Assembly (NCBI GenBank): GCA_012295275.1
Contig: CM022671.1
Coordinates: 8,122,227 to 8,186,226, forward strand
Source: Chrysomallon squamiferum
Lineage: Eukaryota > Mollusca > Gastropoda > Neomphalida > Peltospiridae
Direction of reading: 5' to 3'
Length of the DNA: 64,000 nt
The position numbers were made by a program, and so were the translations under genes. Below are positions 10,706 to 25,128 of the stretch, piece by piece; the stretch's first letter is position 1; each line of letters starts with the position of its first letter. The notes under the pieces were generated by a model. That model saw nothing but the letters and a program-made list of their open reading frames with translations, did no database searches and was not told the DNA's origin.

Positions 10706-13226
10706 ATGGGTGTTTGTTTTTTTTGAAGATGAGATAACATCAAAACTGATGATAAATAGAAGTACACACCCTCCTCGAGGTAATTATAAACAAATGTTAA
10801 AACATCTGGACTAATGAGGGTAATACTTATCTAACTATAAAATATTCAAACTCAAAGATGTCAATATACACACAATATACACACATTATCTTATATTTTC
10901 AAAATAATTCCTATCTCTAATGCTACCATCTTTAGTCATATATCATTATAAAATAACATTATTAGATATGATGCTTGACTAAATATATTACATTCTTATA
11001 CTGTTTAACTAACACAACATTAACACATTTACACTGATAACTACTATTTCCACTAAACATTACACTCTTAATATGAAACAGCAGAGATGATCCAAAGAAA
11101 ATCTATTCCTTAGGTTAAACACCAGACATCTTTACGCATCACTGAAAAACCCAATCATTGACATACCACAACAAAGAATTTAAGCCAAAATAAACAAAGC
11201 AGCCAGACGACCAAGGAAACGAACTGACTGTTTGAACCAGTGACCATCTATCTACCTGATACACACAAGAAACACACACACACACAATATGCTGTGTCAT
11301 GTATGTGACACCAACCCGCAAACCTGTAATCACAGCTGCTGTTACAAACCAATTTGACAAGACCTGCTTCACAATACATTTCTCAACTGGTCACCAAAAT
11401 TTCTCTTCCCTTACACAATCAGCTGACCAGTGGAGTATAATTGAATATCCAGCCAAACTGAGTCACAATGGCCAGTAATTGCAGCAGCTCCTTTCAGTAC
11501 TGCTGCTTTTGCCAGACTGGTCAGAATGTGATGAGATTTTCTGCTGTGAAGATAGCAACTGATGTGTAACGCAAGAAGCACACAGTCTAGTGTTGAAAGT
11601 TTAAAAAAAGAGAGAAGAACTAGTAACATTTTTGAGAGAAATATCAAGTAACTTGCTATAAACACTATACGCGTCAGACTGTGATGAGCATGGTAATTAA
11701 GTTCTCATACATGAATTCTATAAATTAAATGTCTGTTTTGTCCCCACTACTGACAATAATCAAAATTTAAAAATTAAATAATATCAGCTAATTACAACAC
11801 GACAATACTCTATAACTAATCTATAATAATATATAAATCTTACTATAATAAATTAAAAATTATTAAAAAAAATAGAAAACAGTTTTATTCTTGATGTTTT
11901 GATATTAAGTTTTCTGTATTTAACTGCAGTTCTTTTGCTTTTGCTCAGGAATAAATTTTTTACAAAATTTCTATTCTACAAATTACGCTTGAATAATCTT
12001 CTTCTGTAAAGGAGGTGGAAAGTTTGATAATTTATTTCTCATCTACAGATGGAAATGTTTAAGAAACAGCTTTCTCGCAGAACAATATTCTTCCTTTGTT
12101 CCAGACCCTTCCAATACTAACAAACCTCAGTGCTGCACTTTATTCTGAACATATGAAACAAAAAAAACAAAAAAATAAGCTGACTAGCAGGTTCCTTTTT
12201 ATAGACTTGCATATGTAATTTCACTCAGAGTTCACCAGTGTGACAAATTTAATTAATGATGATGCCTTTCCTGATAGAAAAACAAGACAGCTGAGCTAAA
12301 GAAAACATTTAAATTACATAACATGCTAAATCAGTTATATAATTTAACACTGAAATCCTGTAGCTGGTTGTAAGTATTTTGATCATTAATTTATTGTTAT
12401 TTGAACTTATAGTATGCATTCATGTTTCAGATAAAAAAAAAAATTAAAATTAAAAATTAAAAAATTAAAAAAGGAGTCAAGAACATAAAACTATACTTAA
12501 ACTGGTTTAAATAATAAAAAAGAAAAAAAAAAAAAAATTAAATAAATAAATAAATAATTTCTAAAGCATTTAAAGAAATTTGTCTATGAAACTTCAAATA
12601 TTATATAATGCAAAAGTCAATGACGTTGACTGCAAGAGTAACAAATTTAAATTATATATATATATAACAACAAATTAAAAAAAAAAAAAAAAAAGAGGAA
12701 AAAGAAGAAAAAAGAAACAGATGAGATGTTAAATACTTCTGGCAAATAACTGTTTTTATCACCATTCCTGGACACCACCAAGGTGGCAATATTTGGTTTA
12801 CGGCTTATCACTGTTTACACCTTGTCTTCAGGATCACTGCTAAAAAGGATTTCTTTTTGTGGCAGCTTTGAGCAACAAGATAAAAATGGAGATAAAACCA
12901 AAGACTGATGCTGAAATCTCCTGACAACAAAGTCTACATTATTCTCCATTTTGGAGTCACACGTTCTGAGAGGAAGGAGTGTGAAAATTGTTATCTAAAA
13001 AATATCTCAGGCTTATCTTGCATGTCAGTTTGAGAAAATAATATCCACAGGAACCCTGGGTTGCTGAAACATCATTAACTAACTCTGGGTTACCACTTAT
13101 CTGATACCAAAAATAATAATGACATATGTGAACATCTAAGTACATAGGAAATTTATTAGTAAAATTTGCTCACACAAAAGTTAATTTAAGACAAAATGGT
13201 AAAGTTTTTAATTAGTATTTTTGAAA

Positions 13227-13229
<3 letters not shown>

Positions 13230-13260
<31 letters not shown>
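13230..13260. repeat. (GT)n microsatellite
   Basis: About 15 units, then TTTGTGCGTGCGC. Confidence 0.95.
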
Positions 13261-13264
<4 letters not shown>

Positions 13265-14099
13265 TGCGTGCGCAAATTTTATAAAAATAAGAAATTTTTA
13301 GTAGATCACAAAAATCTCATTAAAAATTTTGTTAACTCAGCTGTCTTATTTCTGAATCTAGAAAGCATCATCTTTAATAAAATTTCTAAAATAATATAGA
13401 ACATATAAACCTGCTTAAAAAGGTAACAGTTAATAGTTTTATTTAAATTTAAGTTTGTGTATATATAAACTAAAAGATATAAAAAATATCTTGTTACTAT
13501 TCTGAAACTTATCATATGTAAAACTATATAAAAATATTTATTTTTGTTGTTTTTTCCCCCCAAAAGCTATGTTTTCTTTTACTTGGAAAAACAGACATTT
13601 TAACCAGATTTTTTTCTTAGTTAACAAACCATTTGTTTCTCTATGTACCAGTCATGGATGATCAGCTGAATTGTGGAAAGAAAAAAACAGTTTAAGCCAA
13701 TGAATTCTCAGTTTCACTGAAGTCTAACGTCAGTTAAACAGATGGCATATTAAATAACAAACCAGTAAACATATACAAATATTTGTTCACCAATGAGACT
13801 TGTTTTCAGTCCAGTAAACTCAACATGCCTATGAAATGAGCCATACTTACACAACTACTTAAATTTGACATTATAATATCAATTATTGTCAACAAGGAGG
13901 TAAATATGACTGAGAAAAGTGGTGGTTAGATGCACGTAATAGTCAATAATAGGTACCTTTTTTTTTTTTTTTACTTATATGAACCCAGACACCTATTCAA
14001 ATATTTCTGACACAGCCTGTCACCAAGTTTATTCAACTTTTTCATATTACTTATTCATGCTTGTGCATATTGAATTTTAAGAAAAGAATGGAGAAAAGA

Positions 14100-14102
14100 A
14101 AA

Positions 14103-14125
<23 letters not shown>
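14100..14125. repeat. Poly(A) tract
   Basis: About 26 A residues followed by A/G-rich sequence. Confidence 0.9.
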
Positions 14126-14137
<12 letters not shown>

Positions 14138-15199
14138 AAAATGGAAATTAAAGTTATTTGGCAGTTATTGTATAATTTTAAAAATTTAAAGTTATACTGA
14201 CCTAGATAAACAGGAACATTTATGATTTTGCTAATTTGAAATGAAGTATAAAAAATAAACCAGTAGTTGGATGTCTTATTTAAACTTAAACATGTTAAGA
14301 TTAATATTTTGATTTATGACTTATTAAAATAAAATAAAACAAGACATAAATAAATAAATAAATAGCAAATAATAGAAATTTAATTTAAAGTGTTTACGTC
14401 AATTACAGAATAATTACCTGAGATTATCAAATGTGGAATCATTCAAATATAACGTGAATGAAAGTTATTAAAAAAGAAATAGATTATGTTCTTAGCTGAC
14501 AATGGCTGTAACCTCAGTTATTCATAAGTTACCTATCATAAAATTAAATGAAAATTACCTCAAACAAAAGAATATAAAACTATAAAGAAACTGTTGATAT
14601 AGCCAATATATTACAATGCTTTAAACATGAATATAGATAAAAAAAAAAACAATCATTCAAGTCACAGTGACCTCAAGAATTATCAACAACACAGCTTATC
14701 AACAGTTTATATAATATTCTATACATATGTCACCATTAAGAAAACAAACAGTCCACAGCATACCAGAAGTTTACATATTTGTCAGCAAGAACTCTACACA
14801 GTGACATAGCATTATAACAAAATAAAGAAATCACATGCAAACAACTTCAAAAGAATTTCAAATTTGATCTTTTTCACAGCCACAGAGAATTCTTTAAAAA
14901 CCAACAAGATTAAATCACTTCAGCTTATCACTTAATAACTTCAAAGAAATGAAAATCCAGAATTTCAAATTGCTATCAGAGTTAATCCACTGAGAAATTA
15001 CGTATCCAAAATTTCAAAAATACAGCCACAACACAACAATGAAGTCTTTAGAAACCTTGGTTTCAGTGACAGCTAAATTTTCATTTCCTTTTGAGAACAT
15101 AGACAAAAGACATCCGTACTCCTTGAATCCATCCACACAGTGAGTAGTGAAGAAACTTAGCAATGAGATACAACAGTGTGCATTAACAGACATCAAACT

Positions 15200-15660
15200 T
15201 AAATCTGCCGAACTGCACCACAACCTTTGACCCCTTAGATTTGAAAGGTCAGACTAAAGCAAAGAGGTAGATACAGACATGTTCACAGAGTGTGGTGTGG
15301 TCCTGTGATCGCCTGTGGTAACAAATCCATCGTACTGTTTGGATGAAATCGGATGAAGAAAAACTCTCCTTTCTGTGTGTGAAGGACAGCAAGTTGGCTG
15401 ACATGAAAATCAATAAAGTACAAATCCGAGCGAGTGCAGATGAGAAGTCTGGGGTCAGTGAACACAGGGCATGCGGGCGTGACAATAAAAACACAGCAGT
15501 TAGGAGAGTTGTCAAACCATCGGGATGTCAAATAGAGATGGATGCTGTCCCATACTAACTGGGCTAATGATCCCAGTGCCAGTGTTTAATGAGCCACCAA
15601 CGACTGTATGCTCTGTTTGCAATGCAAGTGTACCAGACAGCCATAAACAAGAGGCATTTC
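15200..15660. promoter_or_regulatory. Lower-AT, CpG-rich island with overlapping open frames
   Basis: About nine CpGs occur between 15300 and 15620, much denser than in neighbouring DNA. Three frames stay open across it: plus 15343-15558 (71 codons, Lys/Glu/Asp-rich, beginning MKSDEEKL) and two minus frames (15249-15515 and 15283-15531). None has a recognisable domain. An inverted repeat, ACTGGG / CCCAGT, sits at 15558-15577. Possible interpretations are an enhancer or promoter, an unidentified exon or an old transposon fragment. Confidence 0.22.
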
Positions 15661-16670
15661 AGATAGCATGCTTGGTGAGTTACCCTGCAGTTGGGTGATA
15701 AACTGCAAATGCACACATGGTTTGTCATTGATTCAAGGCATTACACAACCAGTTGAACACAAAACATGCTAGTGTCCATAATGAGTGTTTATTTCTTCAA
15801 AAGCCAATGTCAAGAAAAAGAACGATAAACTCTTACAAGTTCAAAATGCATACATTGGTTGGATGTCTTATAAAAGCATGTTGACAAAGTACTTGTTCAG
15901 CTTGTAGATGAATGCTTGTGATGTACAGAAAGTTATCTCAATAAAAACATGAATGTATAATTTTCCAAAATATATATATAATTTAAACTCAGTTTCTGCA
16001 ATTCAGTTATTTATGGTCATTTCAGTTTTTAATAACTTAAACCATCAAAATCCAATATAGATGTTAACAATGATTTTTTGATTGTCCATTCAATAAATAT
16101 AAAAATTCACACACTGAATACTTAATTAACTTCAAAACTCAAAACGTTATTACAATTTCATACTAGTGTCTAAACCACACAAGGATAAACATGAACTTTA
16201 GTAGTTTAAGAATAATTAATTTTGCTTGGGTCAAATAGTTTTAATATGAAGAAGAAAGAAAAAAAAAATTCTATTTTTGTATCCTCCTCATCCATTGTCC
16301 ATTTCTTAACCCCGTCCTGTCTTGGACAGACAATTAGTTCTCTGAAAAGTGGACAAAGGAAAATAATATGAGTGTTCTGAAACACTGGCAATCAATAACT
16401 TTCAATACAGTTTGCCCAATTATCACAAATCGGCATTATATCACATCAAATGTCAGGAAAAGAAAGTGGGAGGAAATAATGAGAGATAAACTGGTGATAA
16501 GAACAGATGTGTAACTTGAAAAATCCCATCTGACTCATCATCTCATTAAACCTGACCATCCATTTTACTTAAATATACATTCTGATACTTTTAATGTTTT
16601 CTATTTGTTTTTAGTCAGTGACAACTGAGAATAGTAGAGATATTGATACTTTTTTTCTTAACAATATTGA

Positions 16671-16725
16671 TAAGTAAATAAGTAGATAGACAGACAGATA
16701 AATAAATAAATAAATAAATAAATAA
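16671..16725. repeat. Tetranucleotide array (TAGA/CAGA/TAAA)
   Basis: Short GTAGATAGACAGACAGAT then about seven TAAA units. Confidence 0.9.
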
Positions 16726-18764
16726 GAAAAAAGGACTTGAAATAAAGAGTTCTGATCTGACAACTATCATCTAAATAAAGTGGCAACTTTCAATCCTTGA
16801 AATGAAGACATTAAATAAACACAACTAAAAAATGCACAGACATACTGCAAGAACATTTTAACAACATTTTTCTATCCAGCCTTGAAACTGCAACAAAAAC
16901 TGATTCAAACTTTCCCATACTTTAAACAAAAAGAGTCACAAATCTTTGAAATGCCAGTAATTGACAGAAAAACAGAATCTTGCCACAGCACAAGTCTGTA
17001 CTTGTAACCCTATATTTCCAGCCTAGAAACTCACAAAAAGTGACATCTGTAAACCTATTTAGTGAAAAGAATGTTTTAAAAAAGGAAAGACACACCAAAC
17101 AACAATCTTCGCACACACTTCCTTAACCTCAACCAAGTTTGGTTTAACTGACGCTATTTTCACTTGATAATCCAAAGTAAATACAACCTAGAGTTTTCAA
17201 GATTAGTATATCCAGTACATGAACACACAATATTTATTAAAAAATTACACACATGAAGAAAATCTTTTGACAGGAAATAATAAGCTTCAGTTGTCCTATA
17301 AATTCTGAAAATCAATTTTTTCTATTAAAAAAAAAAAAAAATTAAAAAAATATTTAGCCTATGTGACTATTTCTTTATCAGTTTTTTAATTTTTCCATAA
17401 CTATTTTTTTTTTTTTAAGGATAAGAGAAAATGATAATAGCAAAATTATAATTAAGTAAATAAGACAAAATAAAAATATAAAAAATATCCAGATAAAACT
17501 TTTTAACTATTGAAGACTGTTGAAGACTGTTGAAGATCAGCATAAAACATATACATGTGCATACACAGACAACACAAATAATTTGATTTCTTTTTCATTT
17601 TAATCTTGATTCTAACATGAAAAATAATCATATGTTAAACTTGTACATACATTATACACTGATATAAAAATCCCTCAACATAGTAGCATTTATTTATGAC
17701 ATACAACAAAGGTTAAACACCAGTGGTAATCAAGTACGGACTATACAAGATGTTTTCACTAAGAAAAACCTTACCATAATACCAAATGTAAAGATGGGAT
17801 ACACTTGTTGGCAAAATCAGTGTAACCAACAGCAACAACAATGAAGAAATACTGTGAGTAAATAGCAATGATGTAACATGAAATGTTATCTTAGTATTTC
17901 GTAATGTTCTTTTGCATAAAATGTGAAGTGACCATTTGCAAAAAGATTTTATTTTTTAAATCAAAAACCAAAATGGGACAGTATTATTGAGAAATGGTTT
18001 GTAAACTATATTTGTGACATTTAGCAGTTATTTCTTTAGCAACAAAACAGTCTCATACTAAATGTCATAACTATATATAGAAAACAACAATAACAGTATC
18101 AATAATAATATATAATTATAAATAATTCTGCCATTTATTTTGCATTAAAACTTGAGGTCTCCAAAAGATTGTTTTTAATATTTTGTTTAACAAACTATTA
18201 GGTCACATATCAACACATCTATATGTGACTGTAAATGAAAGATTTCCTAATTCTTAATGGGTGCAAACAGCCCAAGGTTTGATCTGTAAATAGTAATAGC
18301 CATAGGTCAGATCCCTTTCTGTACTTAACCAACAACATTATCTAACACTAATAACCAAATACTTAATATATACAAAATGTCAGGAAAATGAAAATGAGTA
18401 AGTTAAACTATTACATGACTTTTCCTAGGATTTATCTGGGCTACTGTTGTAGACTTTTGAAAGAAAGAGAAAATATATCTGAATATTTAGAAATGGGAGT
18501 TCTAAGAACTTTAAATGGAACAATTTTCAAAGTGTGCTTGGCCATTGGGTGAAATACGTTTACATAATAATACTATCTTTGACATGTTAAATATCAATAT
18601 GATAAATATCCACAGAAAAAAAATGCAATCATTAGTAAAATGGAACTGAGACAAAAATGTTATTGAACTTTTGACAAATGGGAAATATCATTATGGAAAT
18701 TCTTCAAATCTCTTGTTGAAATTTAATTTTATTTCAACCACAGGCAATAAAGAATAGTATGAGG

Positions 18765-18794
18765 TTGTTGGCAGCACAGATGCTGTACCAACAA
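18765..18794. repeat. Short hairpin
   Basis: TTGTTGGCAGCA, loop CAGA, TGCTG-TA-CCAACAA: a 12-bp stem with one 2-nt bulge and a 4-nt loop. It is non-repetitive sequence; function unknown. Confidence 0.6.
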
Positions 18795-19203
18795 TATTCA
18801 GATGTCATTACATTTTGGATGTATTTAACTCAAATGACAGTTAGTGATGGAATTATAATTGGACAGTAAAGTTCCATCAATCTTGTCCAAAAAACTTATT
18901 AGTCTTTCTGTACTGAATCGTAAACCTCATCAATCATAATTGGAATGGCATTCTAAATTACCTATGTGATGGGAATGGCTTTCTCTCTCATGTACATACA
19001 TGGATGGACACTGACATATGAAAAAATAATGTTTGAAGGTCAGTGTCAAATTTCACATGAAACAAAATAAATAAACAACAACATTAATAGTTTAAAAAAT
19101 GGAAAAAAAAGAAAAAAAAAAAGAAGAAGATTTTTGGGAAGACACATTGGTTTATCCATCCATAGTACTTTTATTGTTTATTATTCACACATCATCATTA
19201 ATG

Positions 19204-19205
<2 letters not shown>

Positions 19206-19263
<58 letters not shown>
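19206..19263. repeat. (CT)n microsatellite
   Basis: About 29 units of polypyrimidine. Confidence 0.97.
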
Positions 19264-19266
<3 letters not shown>

Positions 19267-19552
19267 ATTTGAAATTTATTACGAAATTTTTTAACAAGAT
19301 AAAAAGAATAAATGCATAATAAAGTACATCTGCTCATGTCCTGTAATTTCATTCCCCCCTCTTTCTCTTAGTGAAAATAATCCCTTCAGACTGATACACT
19401 GAAATTAATATTCTTATAATTATAGCAAGGCAGATAAAAAAACGTTTGTTCATTTTATAAATACTGAAAAAAAAAAACTGCAAGCAGGGCTTTATACTGA
19501 TAGTGTATCATATACAATGTATAAAAGGGATATAAACTGATTCATTTTCACA

Positions 19553-19579
19553 AAAAAAAAAAAAAAAAAAAAAAAAAAA
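19553..19579. repeat. Poly(A) tract
   Basis: An uninterrupted run of about 27 A. Confidence 0.9.
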
Positions 19580-20809
19580 CAGAAGTAAACCTTGTAGATG
19601 ATGACTGACATGCAATGTCAACATTGTATTTAAAACTGGAGGATACCTCGTTTCCATGGATACGGTGTAGTCAACAAGTATTTAAGAGTGCTGAGGTTAA
19701 AAAGATTTAGCATGGAGTTGTTTGTACTCTAAATGTGTCTGAACAAACCCAGCTGTCCTCCTCACTAATCTTCATCACACACATGGCAAATAAAGTTTTA
19801 TTTTCTACCAACACCGATGTGAATCAGTACATCTTGTTTTTTCTTCTTTTAATAACAATGTGGTATTTAACAAACAATATTTTATTATTATTATTATTAT
19901 TTTAATTTAGATTTTTTTTTTTTTTTTTTTTTGATTTTGGGGAATTTTTTTATTTCAACTCAGGGGGGAATTTATTTTCAAATTGTTTTTAAAGCCATTT
20001 CAAGTTAATTCTTCTATTTTCATTTTCTGGTGTTAATAAAAAATGTGGTTTGTAATATACAATATTTTCAAGATAATAATATTAATAAATTGTTTATTTT
20101 GTTTAAAAGATATTTTCTTCTTATATATTTTTTTCTTTTGAAATTTAATAAATAAACGTAAATTTAAATAAATAAAAATTTACCTAGACCTGAGATACAA
20201 ATTGCAAATACAGATTATTGTTTACTAATAAATTATAAAGTATTACAATATTGATCCAAAGAATAATTTTAATTATTTTTCATCTTATTTTTTCTAAATT
20301 TATTTCATTTTAAAAATTATGTCTGCAATGAAGACACCCTCTTTTTTAGATTTGGATTTGATGATAATGAAGATATAAATTGTTTTTTGTGGTTTTTTTT
20401 TCCCAAAGTATCCTGAATATGTCAGGATATGATATAAAAATATTAAATGGAGATAGCCAATATTTCCCTAGGTAAACACTGTTTCATCTGAGATAAATAT
20501 TTTATCAGTAACTTGGAATAATTTTTTATATCTTTTTTTTACATTTTTAATTTTAATTTTAATTTGAGAAATAAATTGACAACTGTTATGTTAACCTTGA
20601 ACAATTCAGTTTTTCAGTGTGGAATCTTTTACATGCATTTTTTCTATAAGCGGGAATGCACATACCATGACCTTTGATAAATAAGTCATGCTGCACTGAA
20701 AAAAACACCAGACTCTGCACTATGGCAGACTGACCCTTACAATCCAATAAAATGATTGACAGACATATGTTCGTATTAAAAAAAAACATTAGTAAATTTC
20801 AGATGTATT

Positions 20810-21130
20810 TTGTTGTAAGGAATATCCTGATGTCCAGCATGTAGTTTAGAATGTCATCTGGCCCACTGATAATCTGTCTGCATGCTGATGAAACTCCGTC
20901 CTCAGAATGACGTGATCGCCCTGTGAGTGGGTGCACATCAAGCTATGAATGATAATGATAAACCTAGATACTTCCTCATTGATACAGAATGCACAGAAAT
21001 AAATGGACCACTAACAGACACAAATTGCAAAATATTGATTCACTTTTCTCCAAGACGTACACTCGCCCACATTGAAATGACGGAACAAGCTCGGTAAAGT
21101 ATGATGGGTGTCGATTGTAACAGATTCAAT
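20810..21130. promoter_or_regulatory. Lower-AT, CpG-containing island
   Basis: About eight CpGs lie between 20885 and 21115 (for example GACGTGATCGCCC and AGACGTACACTCGCC), with fewer homopolymer runs than the flanks. No frame longer than about 20 codons with an ATG is convincing. It is a candidate regulatory element by composition only. Confidence 0.2.
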
Positions 21131-24100
21131 TTCTATTAATTTCATTTATCTAAATGTTACAGCTTCAGGTTTTACTTTCAGGGATAAAACTAATCTACGT
21201 ATTTCTTGCCTTCCGATTTGTAATCAGTTTTAGTGATGAGGCTTTTTATTTTTTAAATAGCAAAGACATAGTTGATAAATCAAGTATCTTTTGATACTGA
21301 CATAATAGCCAATGAATAAAGGATTTATGAAAACCTCAACATATTTTTATATTAGTTGTTATTTAATATCTGTTATGAGATTTCCTCTGGAGGCAAAAAA
21401 AAAATAAAAATTATTTATGTATATATAAATTTGTATTTTTTCACCTACTCACTTACTGCAACATAATTAATCAAAGTATTCACTGGAATCATTAGGTACT
21501 TCAATAAAATGTTTAACATCATAAATTAGATATAGTATTTGTTTAAATGATTATCTAAAAAAAAAAAAAAGAAAAGAAAAACAAAAACTAAAAAAGAAAA
21601 AATACTAAATAAATTCAATGACTTGCCAAGTTACATAGACATTATATCTAATCAAAGAAGAATAAGACACTAATGTGCTATTTTTTATACTGAACAATCC
21701 AGTTCTGAATGTTAATATCAGATATTTGGAATATGAATAGAAAATTATATCTTTATAAATTTAAAATACATCTAATACACTTTTTGAAAACTCATTTAAA
21801 TCTGAAATCAGTAAGATTGTTTAGGACTATAATCAAAAATTGTGTGAACCTGACACAACCACTAAGAATAACAAAACTTCTCACAAACCAGAAACTGGAA
21901 GGGAAAACATCTATCATAAACATTAAACTTACAGAGACTCATCCTGGATTGACTTTTATCATTTCCAAAATACTTAACTCATTCTTAAGTATTTCTTTTT
22001 AGTTCATACTTTATGAGCAAAAACCCTACAAAGGCTTTGCCTCCAAGCTACAAAATAAATTTCATGCTGGTACTGACTGAGCAGTTGGGCTTACGCAGTT
22101 TTTGTTTTAATTATTTATTTTGTTTCTGCAGAATTTATAGAACCACTGGCCTTGATGCATAACTTAATGCTGATGTAAATTTTTTCTCTCAACATTTTGG
22201 AATATTTTTTTTTGTTTTTTGGCCATTATCAAGGAACAGATATTTTCCCATTTCACAACTCTTTATCAAATGTTGTTAGTTATAATTTGATAATGCAATA
22301 TTTGAACTGAAATGTCAGAAAAAATCCATCATAAATTAATTTAAACAAATAAATATATGTATATATGTATTTGTATATAATAAAGTAACTCAGAATCATA
22401 ACTTTTTTCTTCTTTTTTTTAACATTCTTGTTACATTTTGTATTTGTTATCATTGGTTTACATGTAACACTGGTTCTTTTCCTGTAAAATCATAACATAT
22501 ACTTAGTAACTCAAGGAACATAGACATTAATAATTTGTTCATGTTGAAATTATGTGAATAGAAAAGAATACTTTCTGCTATTACATATATCGTATGTCTG
22601 AACAAAATTTGTTTCATTCACATCATTACAACTTATGAAAGAATAAAAAATGCCAAAAAAGGAACAAAAGATACACTAACATTTCCTTTTATGCAAACTT
22701 GCATTATTAATATTTTATAATTATACCAGTAAACAGAAAGCATATTATCAACATCTTTTTATCCAGTCAAGGACATCATGTTACACAGGATAAGACAAAA
22801 CATACACATAATAAATGTCTTTCATTTTTTATAGCCTATTTGTCACACATGAAAGTGCCAGAAAGACTGTTCTAGAAAAATAAGAAAGTGCCTAAAGACT
22901 TTATTACTGCGCTGACAGACATCTATGTGAATGACAGACTGACAATTTAAGAGTTTTGCTAACATGTATAACATGACTAGTCTGCCTTTTCTCATCTTTG
23001 ATGTCCAGAGCATAGGAAGATTATACTGCCAGACATTGCATTTTATGACTGGAAGGGGGAGGAAATGAAAAAAAAAAAAAAGATAATTGTAATAAAGAAA
23101 TAAAGAAAGAAGAAAACCATAAGAAAACAACAACTATAAAGCAAATATGAACTGTATCAAAGACTACTTTAAGTCTAATATCCAAGAATAATAGAAAGTA
23201 TTAATTTTTTTTTTTTTTTAGATACTCCTTCAGTAATATTATCTTAATATCTTCATTCCAACCATGATAAAACATTCTTTTCTAGACAGACAAAAATAAA
23301 TAAAGAAACAATGAAAAGAAAAGTATCTTTACATATGTAACATTAAGTGATCAAAATCTATAACTTCAACATCAAAGTACATGCATAAAGGTTTCAACAT
23401 TAGCTTTCCTGTTATTTAAATATTCACTTGCACAACCCAAAAAGTTAAATACAGCATATTATTATATACACTGACTTTAAAAACAAAGTATCTTCTGACT
23501 CTCAGTATCATTAGCATAATACCCAGCAGACAAAACTAACAGGAAATCTGTGTCATCAACAGTTACCAAGACAACTCTTAAGTGTATTCCTTACTAGGGA
23601 AATATTTTCTTTTCAGAATGCTTAAACCTATCTCTGGCTGACATGTCTCATATACAATGCATGGATTAACATAAAGGAAATGGGTGATGTAATCTCCATG
23701 TACAATGAGCTTGTCATTGACAAATATAAACCTGTCAAATTACATTTGAAACACACTGGTTTCAAATAAACCAGATTATGACAGACTGAATAATGCAAGC
23801 CATGATAACAGTAATAATAAAACTAATAATTCAAAATTAAAACAAAAAAATTGTGTGTGTGTGTCTATATCTGTTTCTATCTCTTTATCTATTTATCTAT
23901 CTTTCTGTATATCTATTCATTTGTTTTTTGTGGATTTTTTGTTGGGTATTTTGCATAGTTGTTTCTTTTTTTGATTGCTTTTTCTTTTTTTTTTTTTTTC
24001 ACATAATGGTTAACTTTATAATGCCACGTTTTTAAACATTATATATTTTTTTTTTAATTTTTCACTTTTAAAACTTTATATTTTTTGCTTGGTATTTTTA

Positions 24101-24940
24101 AAATTTTAAATGTAGTTGTAAGATCAAATCATTAATAGAAAATACAAAACAAAAAATATGGTAATCAGTGTAACAGCTGTGAAAGTTATTTCATCTTGCA
24201 GCATATTGCACATGTTACTGCCTATCACTGTTAACAAAATACATCAGTTTAACAGTGTAAACTGGTTTAAAGCTGTCACCACACACACGCACACAGCAAG
24301 AGAGAGACAGAGACACACACAGAGACAAAGACAGTTATACAGAAACACACAGACACCAGATTTTTAAGAGCTGTATAAATGCTTTCATTATTTATTGATA
24401 ATATTCCAGTTTATTTCAAATTATTTACTATCACTTAAGTATGTGAAGTATTCCAAATTCAAAATAATACTACAACTTGATGATCCTGTGCAAAACATAA
24501 TAATGTTTTGAAAACAATTACTTCATTTAAAAAACAAATACATTTAAAATTTTTTTTTTTTTTTTTTTTTTAAATACAGTAATGAAACTAGCAGTTCAGT
24601 TTAAACATTTATTGACATATGTTTAAAATTCCTGTGTAACAAATGCATGAATATTACTTATTTGAAATTATGATAATGACCACCTGCATTACTGAATCCT
24701 CTCACTATATATAAAGTAAAGTGTTTTATTATTTATAAAGGCATTACAGAGAACTCATTTAAATTAAATAAAAAAAGAAGACATTCCTGTCTGCTTAAAT
24801 GCAAATCTGATCATACATAGAAATGAAGGTTAATCTAACTTGAGAACTGGTCCTCCAGGCAAACTAGAAAAGCAACTTCAAATCAGACTATGGCCTGGAA
24901 GCCATCAAGTATTATCCGTACTGTCAAACCTGTCGTAATT

Positions 24941-25128
24941 ACCACACCAGTAAACTTAATTTACATCTAATGATGTACAGCCTATACTGGACAGGGGGAA
25001 ATGAACTCACAAGTTTAAAAATAATAATAAAAAAAATACCACACCAGTAAAAAATTTAATAAAAAAATAAAACTGGAAAAATGAACTCTGAGTTTAAAAT
25101 TGTAAAAATAATAATAAAAAAAATAAAA
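24941..25128 (+). repeat. Tandem duplication, two units of about 97 bp
   Basis: Units start at 24941 and 25038 with ACCACACCAGTAAA, both contain AAATGAACTC then AGTTTAAAA, and both end in an AATAATAATAAAAAAAA-type run. The second unit has lost the GATGTACAGCCTATACTGG segment. Confidence 0.75.

Larger units (their letters stand above)
8961..15199. other. Gene-free stretch
   Basis: The stretch is AT-rich, with a dispersed repeat copy at 9862-10110, a local duplication at 10608-10705, a (GT)n array at 13230-13260 and poly(A) tracts at 12669-12695 and 14100-14125. Frames at 10348-10575 and 10563-10814 are open but unrecognised and lack convincing splice context. Confidence 0.6.
15661..20809. other. 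Gene-free stretch
   Basis: The stretch is AT-rich. Notable items are a TAAA/GATA-type array at 16671-16725, a small tandem (GAAGACTGTT-type, about three copies) at 17512-17537, a short hairpin at 18765-18794, a (CT)n array at 19206-19263 and poly(A) at 19553-19579. No exon is supported. Confidence 0.6.

Noticed and set aside
21709-22002. 97-codon plus frame
   Set aside because: Leu/Ile/Lys/Asn-rich composition of AT-rich non-coding DNA.
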